Shown: positions 17,742-26,376 of the stretch, piece after piece
Layout of the letters: each line of letters starts with the position of its first letter
Numbering within the stretch: the first letter of the stretch is position 1
Assembly: GCF_025963695.1 (NCBI RefSeq)
Contig: NZ_JAOQAH010000016.1
Location: 1 to 64,000 of the forward strand
DNA: 64,000 bases
Direction of reading: 5' to 3'
Source: Segetibacter sp.
Lineage (GTDB): Bacteria > Bacteroidota > Bacteroidia > Chitinophagales > Chitinophagaceae
The notes under the pieces: model-generated
Told to the model about the DNA's origin: nothing
What the model saw: only the letters and a program-made list of their open reading frames with translations
Database searches by the model: none
Position numbers and translations under genes: made by a program

Positions 17742-18538
17742 GCGAGCTGAACCTATTTGATCTATCAGGCAAAATCGCAATAGTAACCGGAGGCGCCGGA
17801 CTTCTCGCTTCTGAGCATGCTATTGCCTTACATGCACATGGCGCACAAATAGTGCTTGCCGACTTTAACGGCGAAAAATGTACACAGGCAGCTGATGCAC
17901 TTGTAAAAGAAGGCGTAAACGTAAGCGCTAAGTTTTGTGACGTCACCAAAAAAGAAAGCTGGGAAACGCTTCTAAAACAAGTCGTAAATGAATTTGGTAA
18001 AGTTGACATTTTAATTAATAACGCCGGATTTACTAATCAAAGTAAGTCTGCAAACTTCGATGCCTCATTCGAGAACTTTCCTTTGGAAGATTGGAATGCA
18101 ATAATGAATGTAAACCTCACCGGCGCATTCTTAGGCTGCCAGGTAGTTGGCAAACACATGCTCCAGAACGGCAAAGGCTCTATTATAAACATTGCTTCCT
18201 TATATGGAGTTGTAAGCCCTAATCATAAAATTTATCCGGGTACCGGCATTTCACAGCCGGTTGCATATAGCGTCAGCAAACACGGAGTTGTTGCACTCAC
18301 AAAATACCTTGCTACGTTGTGGGCAGAAAAAGGGGTCAGGGTAAATGCATTAACTCCCGGCGGCATTTTTAATGGTCATGAGGGCTTGTTTCTTCAACGG
18401 TTTAAGCAACTAAACCCGATAGGCCGAATGAGCGACAAAACAGAATTGCGAGGGGGCATCGTCTTTCTTGCCAGCGACGCAAGTAGCCACGTAATTGGCC
18501 ACAATTTAATTATAGATGGCGGGTGGACTGCCTGGTAA
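17738..18538 (+). CDS. SDR family oxidoreductase (PtmA-like by context)
   Basis: Classical short-chain dehydrogenase of 266 residues: cofactor motif TGGAGLLASEHA (18-29), NNAG around 90 and the catalytic YSVSK around 187. The C-terminal GGWT ending is typical. It is coupled by ATGA overlap to the CMP-sugar synthetase. This pairing matches ptmA-ptmB of Campylobacter, where PtmA works in legionaminic-acid precursor synthesis. That parallel is inference; many SDRs of unrelated role look alike. Confidence 0.85.
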   Translation: MSELNLFDLSGKIAIVTGGAGLLASEHAIALHAHGAQIVLADFNGEKCTQAADALVKEGVNVSAKFCDVTKKESWETLLKQVVNEFGKVDILINNAGFTNQSKSANFDASFENFPLEDWNAIMNVNLTGAFLGCQVVGKHMLQNGKGSIINIASLYGVVSPNHKIYPGTGISQPVAYSVSKHGVVALTKYLATLWAEKGVRVNALTPGGIFNGHEGLFLQRFKQLNPIGRMSDKTELRGGIVFLASDASSHVIGHNLIIDGGWTAW

Positions 18539-18670
18539 TGAAAGGAAGGATGCGCTATAGCTTTAGTAAGGCTTTCAAATATATCTATTACACTTTTGCC
18601 TGATATTCTTACTCAGCATCAGTAATAATTCATACACTACCTCGTCGAAATTGTTTTCTCAAATTTTTTA

Positions 18671-18743
18671 GGTTACCAGCTTTAGTTTTTTCAATTAAGC
18701 ATTGTTGTGTCACTCACTTGTACCTTTTTTATTTCTATTCAGC
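18671..18743 (-). repeat. Dispersed intergenic repeat, copy 4 (most complete)
   Basis: Read on the - strand: GCTGAATAG box (18743-18735), AAGGTACAAGT, core GAGTGACACAACAATG (18715-18700), then AATTGAAAAAACTAAAGC and TGGTAACC (ending 18671). At 73 bp it contains all boxes of the family and can serve as the reference copy. It lies between two + strand genes in antisense orientation. Confidence 0.8.
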
Positions 18744-18812
18744 AATAAAGTAGAGCAAACTTGCTAAGACAGCCAAACTGCAAACCTATATCCCTATCCG
18801 TTTAAACTTCTT

Positions 18813-19562
18813 ATGAACCTTCCTTTCCTTGAGCCAATTCTTCAAAGAATTCTTTTTTCACAGACAGCTAAAAACATACTTAAAAAACAGGGTAAAAGAA
18901 TTATTGATTATCCCACGGGAGAACATAAAAAAATCATAGAGCTACTTAAACTAAAAAAGATCGACCTGGTTCTTGATGTTGGTGCAAACGAAGGGCAATA
19001 CGCTTTATACCTTCGAACCATTGGCTATAAAGGTGCTATTATTTCCTTTGAACCGTTAGATGGGGTGTTTGAAAAACTACAATTAAAAGCTGCAAAAGAC
19101 GCACAATGGAGTTGTTACCAAATGGCATTAGGCGATAAAGAAGAAACAACAGTTATCAATGTATCAGAAAACTCACAAAGCAGCTCACTGCTCCAATTGA
19201 AGTCTTTTGAATATGGTAAAAAAACCGGGATGAGTTATATCAGCCAACAAAAGGTAACAGTCAAAACACTTGACAGTTTATTTGCTGAAATAACAAAAGG
19301 CTACAGTAACGTTTACTTGAAATTAGACGTACAGGGATTTGAAAAAAAAGTATTGGATGGTGCACAAGAATCTTTACAATCTGTAACCGGTGTCCAGTTC
19401 GAAATGGCTTTTGAGGAGCTGTACAAAGGCGAGTTTTTATTCAATGAGGTGATAAGTTATCTTAAAGAAAAAAACTTTCATTTATGTGCTTTAAAAAACG
19501 GTTTTCATAACGAAGAGACCGGGAAGTTGTATGAGGCGGACGGAATATTTTATAAGATGTAA
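18813..19562 (+). CDS. FkbM family SAM-dependent methyltransferase
   Basis: The 249-residue protein has the SAM-binding motif [14 protein letters not shown] (about 51-63), an acidic end of strand 2 (ISFEPL), and the FkbM signature LKLDVQGFE (about 170-178). FkbM-like enzymes O-methylate sugars in exopolysaccharide and rhamnose-containing glycans. It follows a 274-bp gap containing repeat copy 4 and precedes neuB by 35 nt. Substrate is unknown. Confidence 0.85.
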   Translation: MNLPFLEPILQRILFSQTAKNILKKQGKRIIDYPTGEHKKIIELLKLKKIDLVLDVGANEGQYALYLRTIGYKGAIISFEPLDGVFEKLQLKAAKDAQWSCYQMALGDKEETTVINVSENSQSSSLLQLKSFEYGKKTGMSYISQQKVTVKTLDSLFAEITKGYSNVYLKLDVQGFEKKVLDGAQESLQSVTGVQFEMAFEELYKGEFLFNEVISYLKEKNFHLCALKNGFHNEETGKLYEADGIFYKM

Positions 19563-19597
19563 TTAAAACTACAAATAGGCAAAGCAGCACTAATAGA

Positions 19598-20653
19598 ATG
19601 AATAACTACATTGAAATAGCCGGAAGAAAAATTGGGTTGGATTTTCCACCTTTGGTCATTGCAGAGATTGGAATAAATCACGAAGGTTCACTTGCGGTTG
19701 CCAAAGAAATGGTCGATGCTGCCAAAGCTGCCGGGGTAGAAGTAATAAAGCATCAAACCCATATTGTAGAAGATGAAATGAGCAGTGCTGCAAAAAATAC
19801 GATACCCGGCAACGCTGATGTAAGCATTTACGAGATCATGCGTCGTTGTTCTTTAAATGAAGAAGAGGAGTTGCAATTAAAAAACTACGTAGAAAGCCAG
19901 GGGATGATTTTTATAAGTACACCATTCAGCCGTGCCGCTGCCGACAGGCTACACAAGTGGAACGTTCCGGCTTATAAAATTGGTTCAGGCGAGTGTAGTA
20001 ATTATCCCTTGCTTCAACATATTGCTTCGTTTGGTAAGCCTGTTATTCTCAGCACCGGAATGAATACTATTGAAAGTATTTCTAAAGCTGTGGCAATTTT
20101 TAAAAAGCTTCATATTTCTTATGCATTGTTGCATACTACCAATCTCTACCCAACCCCTAATCATCTTGTACGTTTAGGGGCAATGGCTGAAATACAAACA
20201 GCTTTTCCTGAAGCAGTTGTTGGCTTAAGTGATCATACACTTACCAACCATGCTTGTTTTGGTGCCGTCGCTTTAGGAGCTTCTATTCTTGAGAGACATT
20301 TTACTGATAGAATGGATCGTCCCGGCCCTGATATTATTTGCTCGATGAACGTGAAAGCGTGCACTGAATTAATAGAAGGTTCTAAAATAATAGCACAACA
20401 ACGCGGCGGTCATAAAGGGCCTGCCAAAGAAGAGCAGGTTACTATTGACTTTGCATTTGCAACCGTTTGCACTATTAAGCCGATCGCAAAAGGCGAAGTA
20501 TTTACAAAGGAAAATATTTGGGTAAAACGTCCGGGTAAGGGTGGCATTATTGCTGAACAATATGACAGCATTTTGGGTAAAACAGCCGCCAGAGATATTG
20601 CACCAGACATGCAGGTGAACTACGAAGACATCCATCAATTTCATCTGCACTAG
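19598..20653 (+). CDS. neuB: N-acetylneuraminate synthase family (nonulosonic acid synthase)
   Basis: The 351-residue protein has the NeuB TIM barrel ([13 protein letters not shown], 20-32; [12 protein letters not shown], 51-62; AYKIGSGE, about 127; STGMNT, about 147) and a C-terminal SAF antifreeze-like domain from about 285 ([16 protein letters not shown]). It condenses phosphoenolpyruvate with ManNAc or a related 6-deoxy hexose to give a nine-carbon acid. Whether it makes Neu5Ac, legionaminic or pseudaminic acid depends on residues I cannot weigh by eye. The hydrolysing epimerase encoded at 23392 would supply a manno-configured precursor, which argues against pseudaminic acid. Confidence 0.93.
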   Translation: MNNYIEIAGRKIGLDFPPLVIAEIGINHEGSLAVAKEMVDAAKAAGVEVIKHQTHIVEDEMSSAAKNTIPGNADVSIYEIMRRCSLNEEEELQLKNYVESQGMIFISTPFSRAAADRLHKWNVPAYKIGSGECSNYPLLQHIASFGKPVILSTGMNTIESISKAVAIFKKLHISYALLHTTNLYPTPNHLVRLGAMAEIQTAFPEAVVGLSDHTLTNHACFGAVALGASILERHFTDRMDRPGPDIICSMNVKACTELIEGSKIIAQQRGGHKGPAKEEQVTIDFAFATVCTIKPIAKGEVFTKENIWVKRPGKGGIIAEQYDSILGKTAARDIAPDMQVNYEDIHQFHLH

Positions 20654-20654
20654 A

Positions 20655-21608
20655 ATGGTTATCTCAAAAATATCAATGGGTTTAGGTAACCAGATGTTCC
20701 AATATGCAGCCGGAAAAGCACTTTCACTCTATAAAAGAGTTCCTTTTAAATTAGATGTTTCCAGCTATGAGGGATATGGCCTGCGTAAATTTGAACTGGA
20801 CTCTTTGTTTTCAATACAATCCCAAAAGGTTACCAAAGAGGAAGTAGCTAAGTATAGAATATTTCAACCGGTTAAAAGTGTATGGAATAAATTCTTTCCC
20901 AATAACAGGCTTTATTTTTATCACTTGCCATATGAAATGAGTGGAGTAAAGCGAACGGTTCTTCAATTAGCCGAGCTTGTTTCCCCGTCATATAACAAAC
21001 GAACTTTCCTGGAACCTTACTATCATTTTAACCCAAATTTTTTCAAAGCTCCGGATGATGTTTTTTTAATTGGCTATTGGATGAGCTGGCGGTATTTTGA
21101 AAAATTCGACAAAGAGATAAGGCAGGATTTTACAATAAGACCCGAACTTATAAGCCACCTAAAAGTCATTGAAGAAAAAATCTTAGAAACAAATAGCGTA
21201 AGCATTCATATAAGAAGAAGCGACTTTACGACTAGCAAGAATGCTTCGCTACATGGCCTGGTACCCATCCATTTTTATGAGGAAGCTATAAAGGAAATAA
21301 CAAGTAAAAACTCTTTTTCCCAATTCTATGTTTTCTCCGATGACATTGACTGGGTAAAACAAAATTTGCATTCAAAATATCCAATCACTTTTGTTAGTAA
21401 TGAAGTCACCAAAACAGCATTTGAAGACTTTTATCTCATGACTATTTGTAAACATAATATTATTGCTAACAGTACTTTTAGCTGGTGGGCTGCTTACTTA
21501 AATAATAATCCCAACAAAACGGTTATAGCTCCCCAAAAGTGGTATAATCAATCTCCCTACAATTATAAGGATGTCTATCCTTTGTCTTGGAAAATTTTGA
21601 GCTGTTGA
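20655..21608 (+). CDS. GT11 family alpha-1,2-fucosyltransferase-like enzyme
   Basis: The 317-residue protein begins with the GT11 motif GLGNQMFQYA (9-18), carries the donor-binding HIRRSDF motif (about 183-189) and the NSTFSWWAAYL motif (about 272-282). Such enzymes use GDP-fucose to make alpha-1,2 linkages (some transfer to galactose). It starts one base after neuB ends, so it is in the same transcription unit. No GDP-fucose synthesis genes are in the window; they must lie elsewhere if fucose is the donor sugar. Confidence 0.9.
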   Translation: MVISKISMGLGNQMFQYAAGKALSLYKRVPFKLDVSSYEGYGLRKFELDSLFSIQSQKVTKEEVAKYRIFQPVKSVWNKFFPNNRLYFYHLPYEMSGVKRTVLQLAELVSPSYNKRTFLEPYYHFNPNFFKAPDDVFLIGYWMSWRYFEKFDKEIRQDFTIRPELISHLKVIEEKILETNSVSIHIRRSDFTTSKNASLHGLVPIHFYEEAIKEITSKNSFSQFYVFSDDIDWVKQNLHSKYPITFVSNEVTKTAFEDFYLMTICKHNIIANSTFSWWAAYLNNNPNKTVIAPQKWYNQSPYNYKDVYPLSWKILSC

Positions 21609-21632
21609 AAAATCTTTCTGATAAATAGTAGC

Positions 21633-22448
21633 TTGAAGAAGATAATCATTCTAACCGGCAACGAGTTAAGGCACCGCTATTTCAGAAAGAAAATTGCATT
21701 AAATAGCGGGATACAAGTCCTGAGATCTTTTTGCGAATCAGAAGAGGATTTAATTGAAAAAGGTGCGGCACAGGCTTCAGCAACCAAAAGACAACAACAT
21801 TTATTAGCGAGAGAACAAAGTGAAAAAGATTTTTTTGAAGTATTTACAAATATCGCTGAAGACCTGTCAAATGCAGTAGTCATTAGTAGGGGTGAAATAA
21901 ATAATGTGGTATGTTTTGAAGAAATAAAATCTCTCGAGCCCGACCTGATAATCGTTTACGGAGCTTCCCTTTTAAAAGATCCTTTACTATCCCGATTTCC
22001 CAATAAAATATTGAATGTACACCTTGGCTTGTCTCCGTACTACCGCGGTGCGGCAACTAATTTTTGGCCGCTGGTTGATCGTAATCCTGCCTGTGTCGGT
22101 GCTACTTTTATGTATATTGATGCCGGTGTTGACACGGGCGAAATAATACACCAGGTAAGAGCTTCTTACAATTTTTTTGATACTCCCTCAACTATTGGTA
22201 ACAGGTTGATAAAAGACATGTCTGAAATTTTTTCGGAGATCATCGTCAAACATGAAAGGTTAGTTAAGCCGGCAGTTCCTGGTTATACCGGGTTCGAAAA
22301 ATTGTATAAAAAAAGGGATTTTAAAGAGGAAGCTGTTGAGCAGCTTTATTTAAATTTTGAAGGAGGGATGGTCGAAGAATATCTCAGTAAGATGAACGAA
22401 ATGAATTCGCGGTTTCCTATTGTAACCAACCCAGCAATTGCCCATTGA
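21633..22448 (+). CDS. Formyltransferase family protein (sugar N-formyltransferase-like)
   Basis: The 271-residue protein has the formyltransferase core: LNVHLGLSPYYRG (about 131-143) with catalytic Asn and His, then DAGVDTGEII with the Asp. These are the residues used by Fmt/GART/ArnA to move a formyl group from 10-formyl-tetrahydrofolate. It is not tRNA-fMet formyltransferase, since the C-terminal Fmt domain is missing and it sits in a glycan locus. Formylation of an amino sugar of the polymer is a fair inference. It begins with TTG and its TGA overlaps the next ATG. Confidence 0.82.
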   Translation: MKKIIILTGNELRHRYFRKKIALNSGIQVLRSFCESEEDLIEKGAAQASATKRQQHLLAREQSEKDFFEVFTNIAEDLSNAVVISRGEINNVVCFEEIKSLEPDLIIVYGASLLKDPLLSRFPNKILNVHLGLSPYYRGAATNFWPLVDRNPACVGATFMYIDAGVDTGEIIHQVRASYNFFDTPSTIGNRLIKDMSEIFSEIIVKHERLVKPAVPGYTGFEKLYKKRDFKEEAVEQLYLNFEGGMVEEYLSKMNEMNSRFPIVTNPAIAH

Positions 22449-23395
22449 TGAAAGCGGTCATGTATCATTATGTGAGAAAAGAAAATGACGAATTCCCCTC
22501 ATTTAAATTCTTACATATAGATGCCTTTAAAAAGCAGTTGGATTACCTGGCAGAAAACTTCGGCATTCTGCATCCCGACGTTTTAAAAGAAAGTGTTATT
22601 ACGGGCAAGCCTGCAGACGGCGTTATATTAACTTTCGACGATGGTATCAAAGATCATTATGACTTCGTTTTGCCCGAACTGTTAAACAGGGGACTATCAG
22701 CTATTTTTTATATTTCTACCGGCGTTTATGAGAGCAATAGAATACTCGGAGTTCACCGGCTTCATTTGCTGCTCGGCAAGTTTCCTTCGGGGCTTATTTA
22801 CCACAAATTGCTTGGTCTGGTTAAAAATGAAATGCTTTCTCACTCCCATGTAAAAGAGTTTCAAACTATACCTTACTCTCTTCAGAACAATGATGAGTAT
22901 ACCAACCAGGTAAAGCGGATGATGAACTATTTGATAAGTTATCAATATAGAGAGCAGGTTTTGGATGAGTTGATGGATGAATTTTTCGGCGGAGACAAAA
23001 AGATTTTTGAGTCATTTTATCTAAGCATCGGAGAAATAAAGAAGATGCACGACCTCGGAATGGTGATGGGAAGCCATACTAAATCGCATCCGGTATTAAG
23101 CAAACTCTCGTTCCAGGAACAGCAAACTGAAATACACAGCTCATTCGACTACCTGGAAAACATTTGCATAAAGTTGCCCTATAAAACGTTTTGTTATCCT
23201 TATGGGGGCTTTCATTCTTTTACGAATGAAACGGAAAGTATATTGAAAAATGCAGGATGTCTTTTTTCTTTCAATGTGGAAGAAAGAGATATTTCAGAAA
23301 TGGATTTAAAAAACAGGCCACAGGCATTGCCAAGGTATGATTGCAATTGTTTCCCTCACGGTAAATTATGGGAGAATAAAAAGGTTACTGAATGA
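22448..23395 (+). CDS. Polysaccharide deacetylase family protein
   Basis: From the ATG at 22448 (coupled by TGATG to the previous stop) the 315-residue protein has the NodB motif 1 LTFDDGIKDHY and motif 2 GSHTKSHP, and a FCYPYGG motif 3. An insert of about 90 residues separates motifs 1 and 2, larger than in the small deacetylase at 1642-2277. No signal peptide is visible, so it may act on cytoplasmic precursors. The setting between a formyltransferase and NeuC suggests sequential N-deacetylation and N-formylation of a precursor sugar, but this is inference. Confidence 0.85.
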   Translation: MKAVMYHYVRKENDEFPSFKFLHIDAFKKQLDYLAENFGILHPDVLKESVITGKPADGVILTFDDGIKDHYDFVLPELLNRGLSAIFYISTGVYESNRILGVHRLHLLLGKFPSGLIYHKLLGLVKNEMLSHSHVKEFQTIPYSLQNNDEYTNQVKRMMNYLISYQYREQVLDELMDEFFGGDKKIFESFYLSIGEIKKMHDLGMVMGSHTKSHPVLSKLSFQEQQTEIHSSFDYLENICIKLPYKTFCYPYGGFHSFTNETESILKNAGCLFSFNVEERDISEMDLKNRPQALPRYDCNCFPHGKLWENKKVTE

Positions 23396-24528
23396 AGAAA
23401 AATAAGATCGTTTTCCTGACCGGTACCCGGGCTGATTTTGGTAAAATGAAATCTCTTATCGAAATCGTGCAAACGACGCAGATTTTTGAAATGCACATCT
23501 TCGCCACCGGTATGCATATGGATAACAAGTTCGGCTACACCGTTCGCGAGATTGAAAAGTGTGGTTATCAAAATATTTACAAGTTTATCAACCACGACTC
23601 TGGTGCTGCAATGGATATTACCTTATCAAGAACCATTGAAGGATTTGCCAATTACGTTCGGCTTATTCAGCCAGACCTTATTGTTGTTCATGGTGATCGG
23701 ATAGAAGCTTTAGCAGGTGCAACAGTTGGAGCGTTGAACAATGTACTGGTAGCACATATAGAAGGTGGCGAGTTGTCGGGAACTGTTGATGAGCTAATTC
23801 GACATGCTGTCTCCAAACTTAGTCACACCCATTTTGTTGCAAATGAAGACGCCAAAGCAAGGCTGATGCAAATGGGAGAAATAAGTGAAAGTGTTTTTGT
23901 AATAGGCTCTCCCGATATCGATGCAATGAAAAGAGAAACACTTCCTTCTATAAAAGAAGTGAAAGCGTACTACGAAGTGCCATTTGATAATTATGCTATC
24001 TCTATGTTTCATCCGGTGACTACCGAGTTTAATAATATGAGTGAGTACGCCGAAGAATATGTGCAGGCGTTAGATGAGTGTGGGCGCAACTTCATTGTTA
24101 TCTATCCTAATAATGACTATGGTTCAGATTTCATTTTAGCACAAATAAGAAAACTGGAAGGGAATGACAGATTTCGAATATTTCCCTCTGTTCGTTTTGA
24201 AGCCTTTCTTTCAATGATGGAAAATGCATTGTTTATTGCCGGAAATTCAAGTGCAGGTATTCGCGAAGCACCTATTTATGGCGTTCCTACTGTGAACGTT
24301 GGTACAAGACAAAATGGAAGAACCAGGAATGCGAATATTATCCATACAGGTTATGGTAAAAAAGAAATTCTTCAAGGAATTAAGAAAGCGTTGAGTTTAC
24401 AGTTAGAACCTATCAGCCTGTTTGGCGATGGGAATAGTGATGAGCTATTTAAGAAAATAATTTTACAGGATAGTTTTTGGGATACTTGCAAGCAGAAAAC
24501 TTTTTCAAATTCAATAAGTGTTTATTGA
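23392..24528 (+). CDS. neuC: UDP-N-acetylglucosamine 2-epimerase, hydrolysing (NeuC/LegG-like)
   Basis: The 378-residue protein has the GT-B-like epimerase fold with FLTGTRADFGKM (8-19), VVHGDRIEALAGA (about 102-114), HIEGGELSGTVDE (about 122-134) and GNSSAGIREAP (about 283-293). The first and third motifs are characteristic of the hydrolysing branch that yields free ManNAc (or the bacillosamine-derived analogue) and UDP. It would feed NeuB encoded at 19598. Start codon overlaps the deacetylase stop (ATGA). Direction of reaction and exact substrate depend on whether UDP-GlcNAc or a 2,4-diamino sugar is used. Confidence 0.9.
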   Translation: MKKNKIVFLTGTRADFGKMKSLIEIVQTTQIFEMHIFATGMHMDNKFGYTVREIEKCGYQNIYKFINHDSGAAMDITLSRTIEGFANYVRLIQPDLIVVHGDRIEALAGATVGALNNVLVAHIEGGELSGTVDELIRHAVSKLSHTHFVANEDAKARLMQMGEISESVFVIGSPDIDAMKRETLPSIKEVKAYYEVPFDNYAISMFHPVTTEFNNMSEYAEEYVQALDECGRNFIVIYPNNDYGSDFILAQIRKLEGNDRFRIFPSVRFEAFLSMMENALFIAGNSSAGIREAPIYGVPTVNVGTRQNGRTRNANIIHTGYGKKEILQGIKKALSLQLEPISLFGDGNSDELFKKIILQDSFWDTCKQKTFSNSISVY

Positions 24529-24560
24529 AGTGTGAGCTGTATTAAAGTCGGGATGTAGGC

Positions 24561-26348
24561 ATGAAGTTTAAAAACAGTTTTACAGGATATTTTTGGTTCT
24601 ACTATAGGTTGACAGGTAAAAGACTGTTAGCCAATGTTGCTTTAAGTATAACCGTTAGCTTACTAGATGGTATTAGCCTCGCCATGTTTATGCCTTTACT
24701 TCAATCTGCCAGCGGTGCTTCAGCTGCTCAAAGCAAGGAAACTTTAGGCAGTCTTCATTATATCACCGACGTTTTAGAAGGTGTTGGGCTCACCCTAAAT
24801 ATTGCAACCGTTCTTAGTATTCTGGTTGTTCTTTTTATGCTGAAAGGTTCTTTCAAATTTCTGCAGTTAACCTTCCAGGTTCAGACACGGCATTTATTTA
24901 TGAAGAAAATCAGGTACTTATTGATCGATAGTTTAGAAGATCTAAGCTATAAGGGCTTTCTTAAACTGGATGCAGGAAGAATACATAACACCTTGACGGG
25001 CGAGGTGTCAAAATTGTTTCAAAGCATGAACTATTACTTTAACGCAGCTCAAAATACAGTAATGCTAAGTACCTATATCATGCTGGCTTTTCTTGCCAAT
25101 TTTCAATTTGCAATATTGGTTGCTCTAGGTGCTGGCTTATCTAACCTGGTTTATCGTAAAATTTATAAAGCGTGTAAAAAAATTGCGTTCCAGTTATCGC
25201 TTAAAGGAAATAGCTTCAATAGTTTTTTAGTACAGGCTATCCATAACTACAAATATTTAAAAAGCACTAATTACTTAAGCACTTTTTCTAAAAAGATAAA
25301 AACCGTCATAAACGACACTGAGCATCTTAATAGAAAGATCGGTGTTTATAACGCCATCACAGCAAGCGTAAAAGAACCTTTAATTATTATAGTGGTTGCT
25401 GTTGTCATTCTCATCCAGTTGCGTTTCTCATCGGGTAACTTAACTTCTATACTATTAAGTCTTTTATTGTTTTACCGTTCTCTTAATTTTCTAATGGTTT
25501 TGCAAAATGAATGGCAACAATTCATCCAGGTATCGGCAAGCATTACAACCGTTAGTTCTATTGTAAATGAAATGGAAACGATGAAAGAGGTAAAAGCGTC
25601 TACTCGTTTTCACTCATTTAAAAACCACATCAGGATTAAAAACGTTGTTTTTGCATATGGGTCACAAGTGGTTTTACATAATATAGATGTAGAAATACCA
25701 AAGAATAAAACGATAGCGTTGGTTGGAGAAAGCGGCTCTGGGAAAACAACGCTTGCCAATATCGTATCCGGCCTTATTCAACCAGGGGAAGGGGAGGTAT
25801 TAATAGACAATCTTCCTTTAAAGAATATTAATCTTAATAGTTACAGAGATCAGATCGGCTATATTTCGCAGGAGCCGGTAATTTTTAATGACAACATTTT
25901 TAATAACATCACTTTCTGGGCTGAACCTAGTGCAAAAAACATTCAAAAGTTTTGGGACACTGTGGAATTGGCGTCACTTACCGGGTTTGTAACCGGGTTG
26001 CCCGAAAAGGAACTAACTCCATTAGGCGATAATGGAATGCTTGTGTCAGGAGGGCAAAAGCAAAGAATATCTATCGCCCGCGAACTATATAAGGATGCTC
26101 AAATTCTGATCCTCGATGAAGCTACATCTGCATTGGATTCTGAAACGGAAAGAGTGATACAGGATAATATGGATAAACTGCATGGCAAGTTCACGATACT
26201 AATAATAGCGCATCGGCTCTCGACCATTAAAAATGCTGATATAATTTATTTGCTTGATAAAGGCAAAGTGTTGGATTATGGCGATTTTAATAAGATGCTT
26301 TCCGAATCGCAAAGATTTAAAAGGATGGTTTCTCTACAGGAAATGTAA
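24561..26348 (+). CDS. MsbA/PglK-like ABC exporter (fused permease and ATPase)
   Basis: The 595-residue half transporter has an N-terminal six-helix exporter domain (about 15-330) and a nucleotide-binding domain: Walker A GESGSGKTT (about 389), signature VSGGQKQR (about 494), Walker B ILILDEATSALD (about 514) and the AHRLSTI H-loop. It would work as a homodimer in the inner membrane. Single-gene exporters like this flip lipid-linked glycans in the PglK/WlaB pathway. No Wzx-type flippase is recognisable in the locus, so this protein is the best candidate for moving the lipid-linked unit. Confidence 0.9.
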   Translation: MKFKNSFTGYFWFYYRLTGKRLLANVALSITVSLLDGISLAMFMPLLQSASGASAAQSKETLGSLHYITDVLEGVGLTLNIATVLSILVVLFMLKGSFKFLQLTFQVQTRHLFMKKIRYLLIDSLEDLSYKGFLKLDAGRIHNTLTGEVSKLFQSMNYYFNAAQNTVMLSTYIMLAFLANFQFAILVALGAGLSNLVYRKIYKACKKIAFQLSLKGNSFNSFLVQAIHNYKYLKSTNYLSTFSKKIKTVINDTEHLNRKIGVYNAITASVKEPLIIIVVAVVILIQLRFSSGNLTSILLSLLLFYRSLNFLMVLQNEWQQFIQVSASITTVSSIVNEMETMKEVKASTRFHSFKNHIRIKNVVFAYGSQVVLHNIDVEIPKNKTIALVGESGSGKTTLANIVSGLIQPGEGEVLIDNLPLKNINLNSYRDQIGYISQEPVIFNDNIFNNITFWAEPSAKNIQKFWDTVELASLTGFVTGLPEKELTPLGDNGMLVSGGQKQRISIARELYKDAQILILDEATSALDSETERVIQDNMDKLHGKFTILIIAHRLSTIKNADIIYLLDKGKVLDYGDFNKMLSESQRFKRMVSLQEM

Positions 26349-26376
26349 TGAAGGCACACAATAGACGCACATCGAA

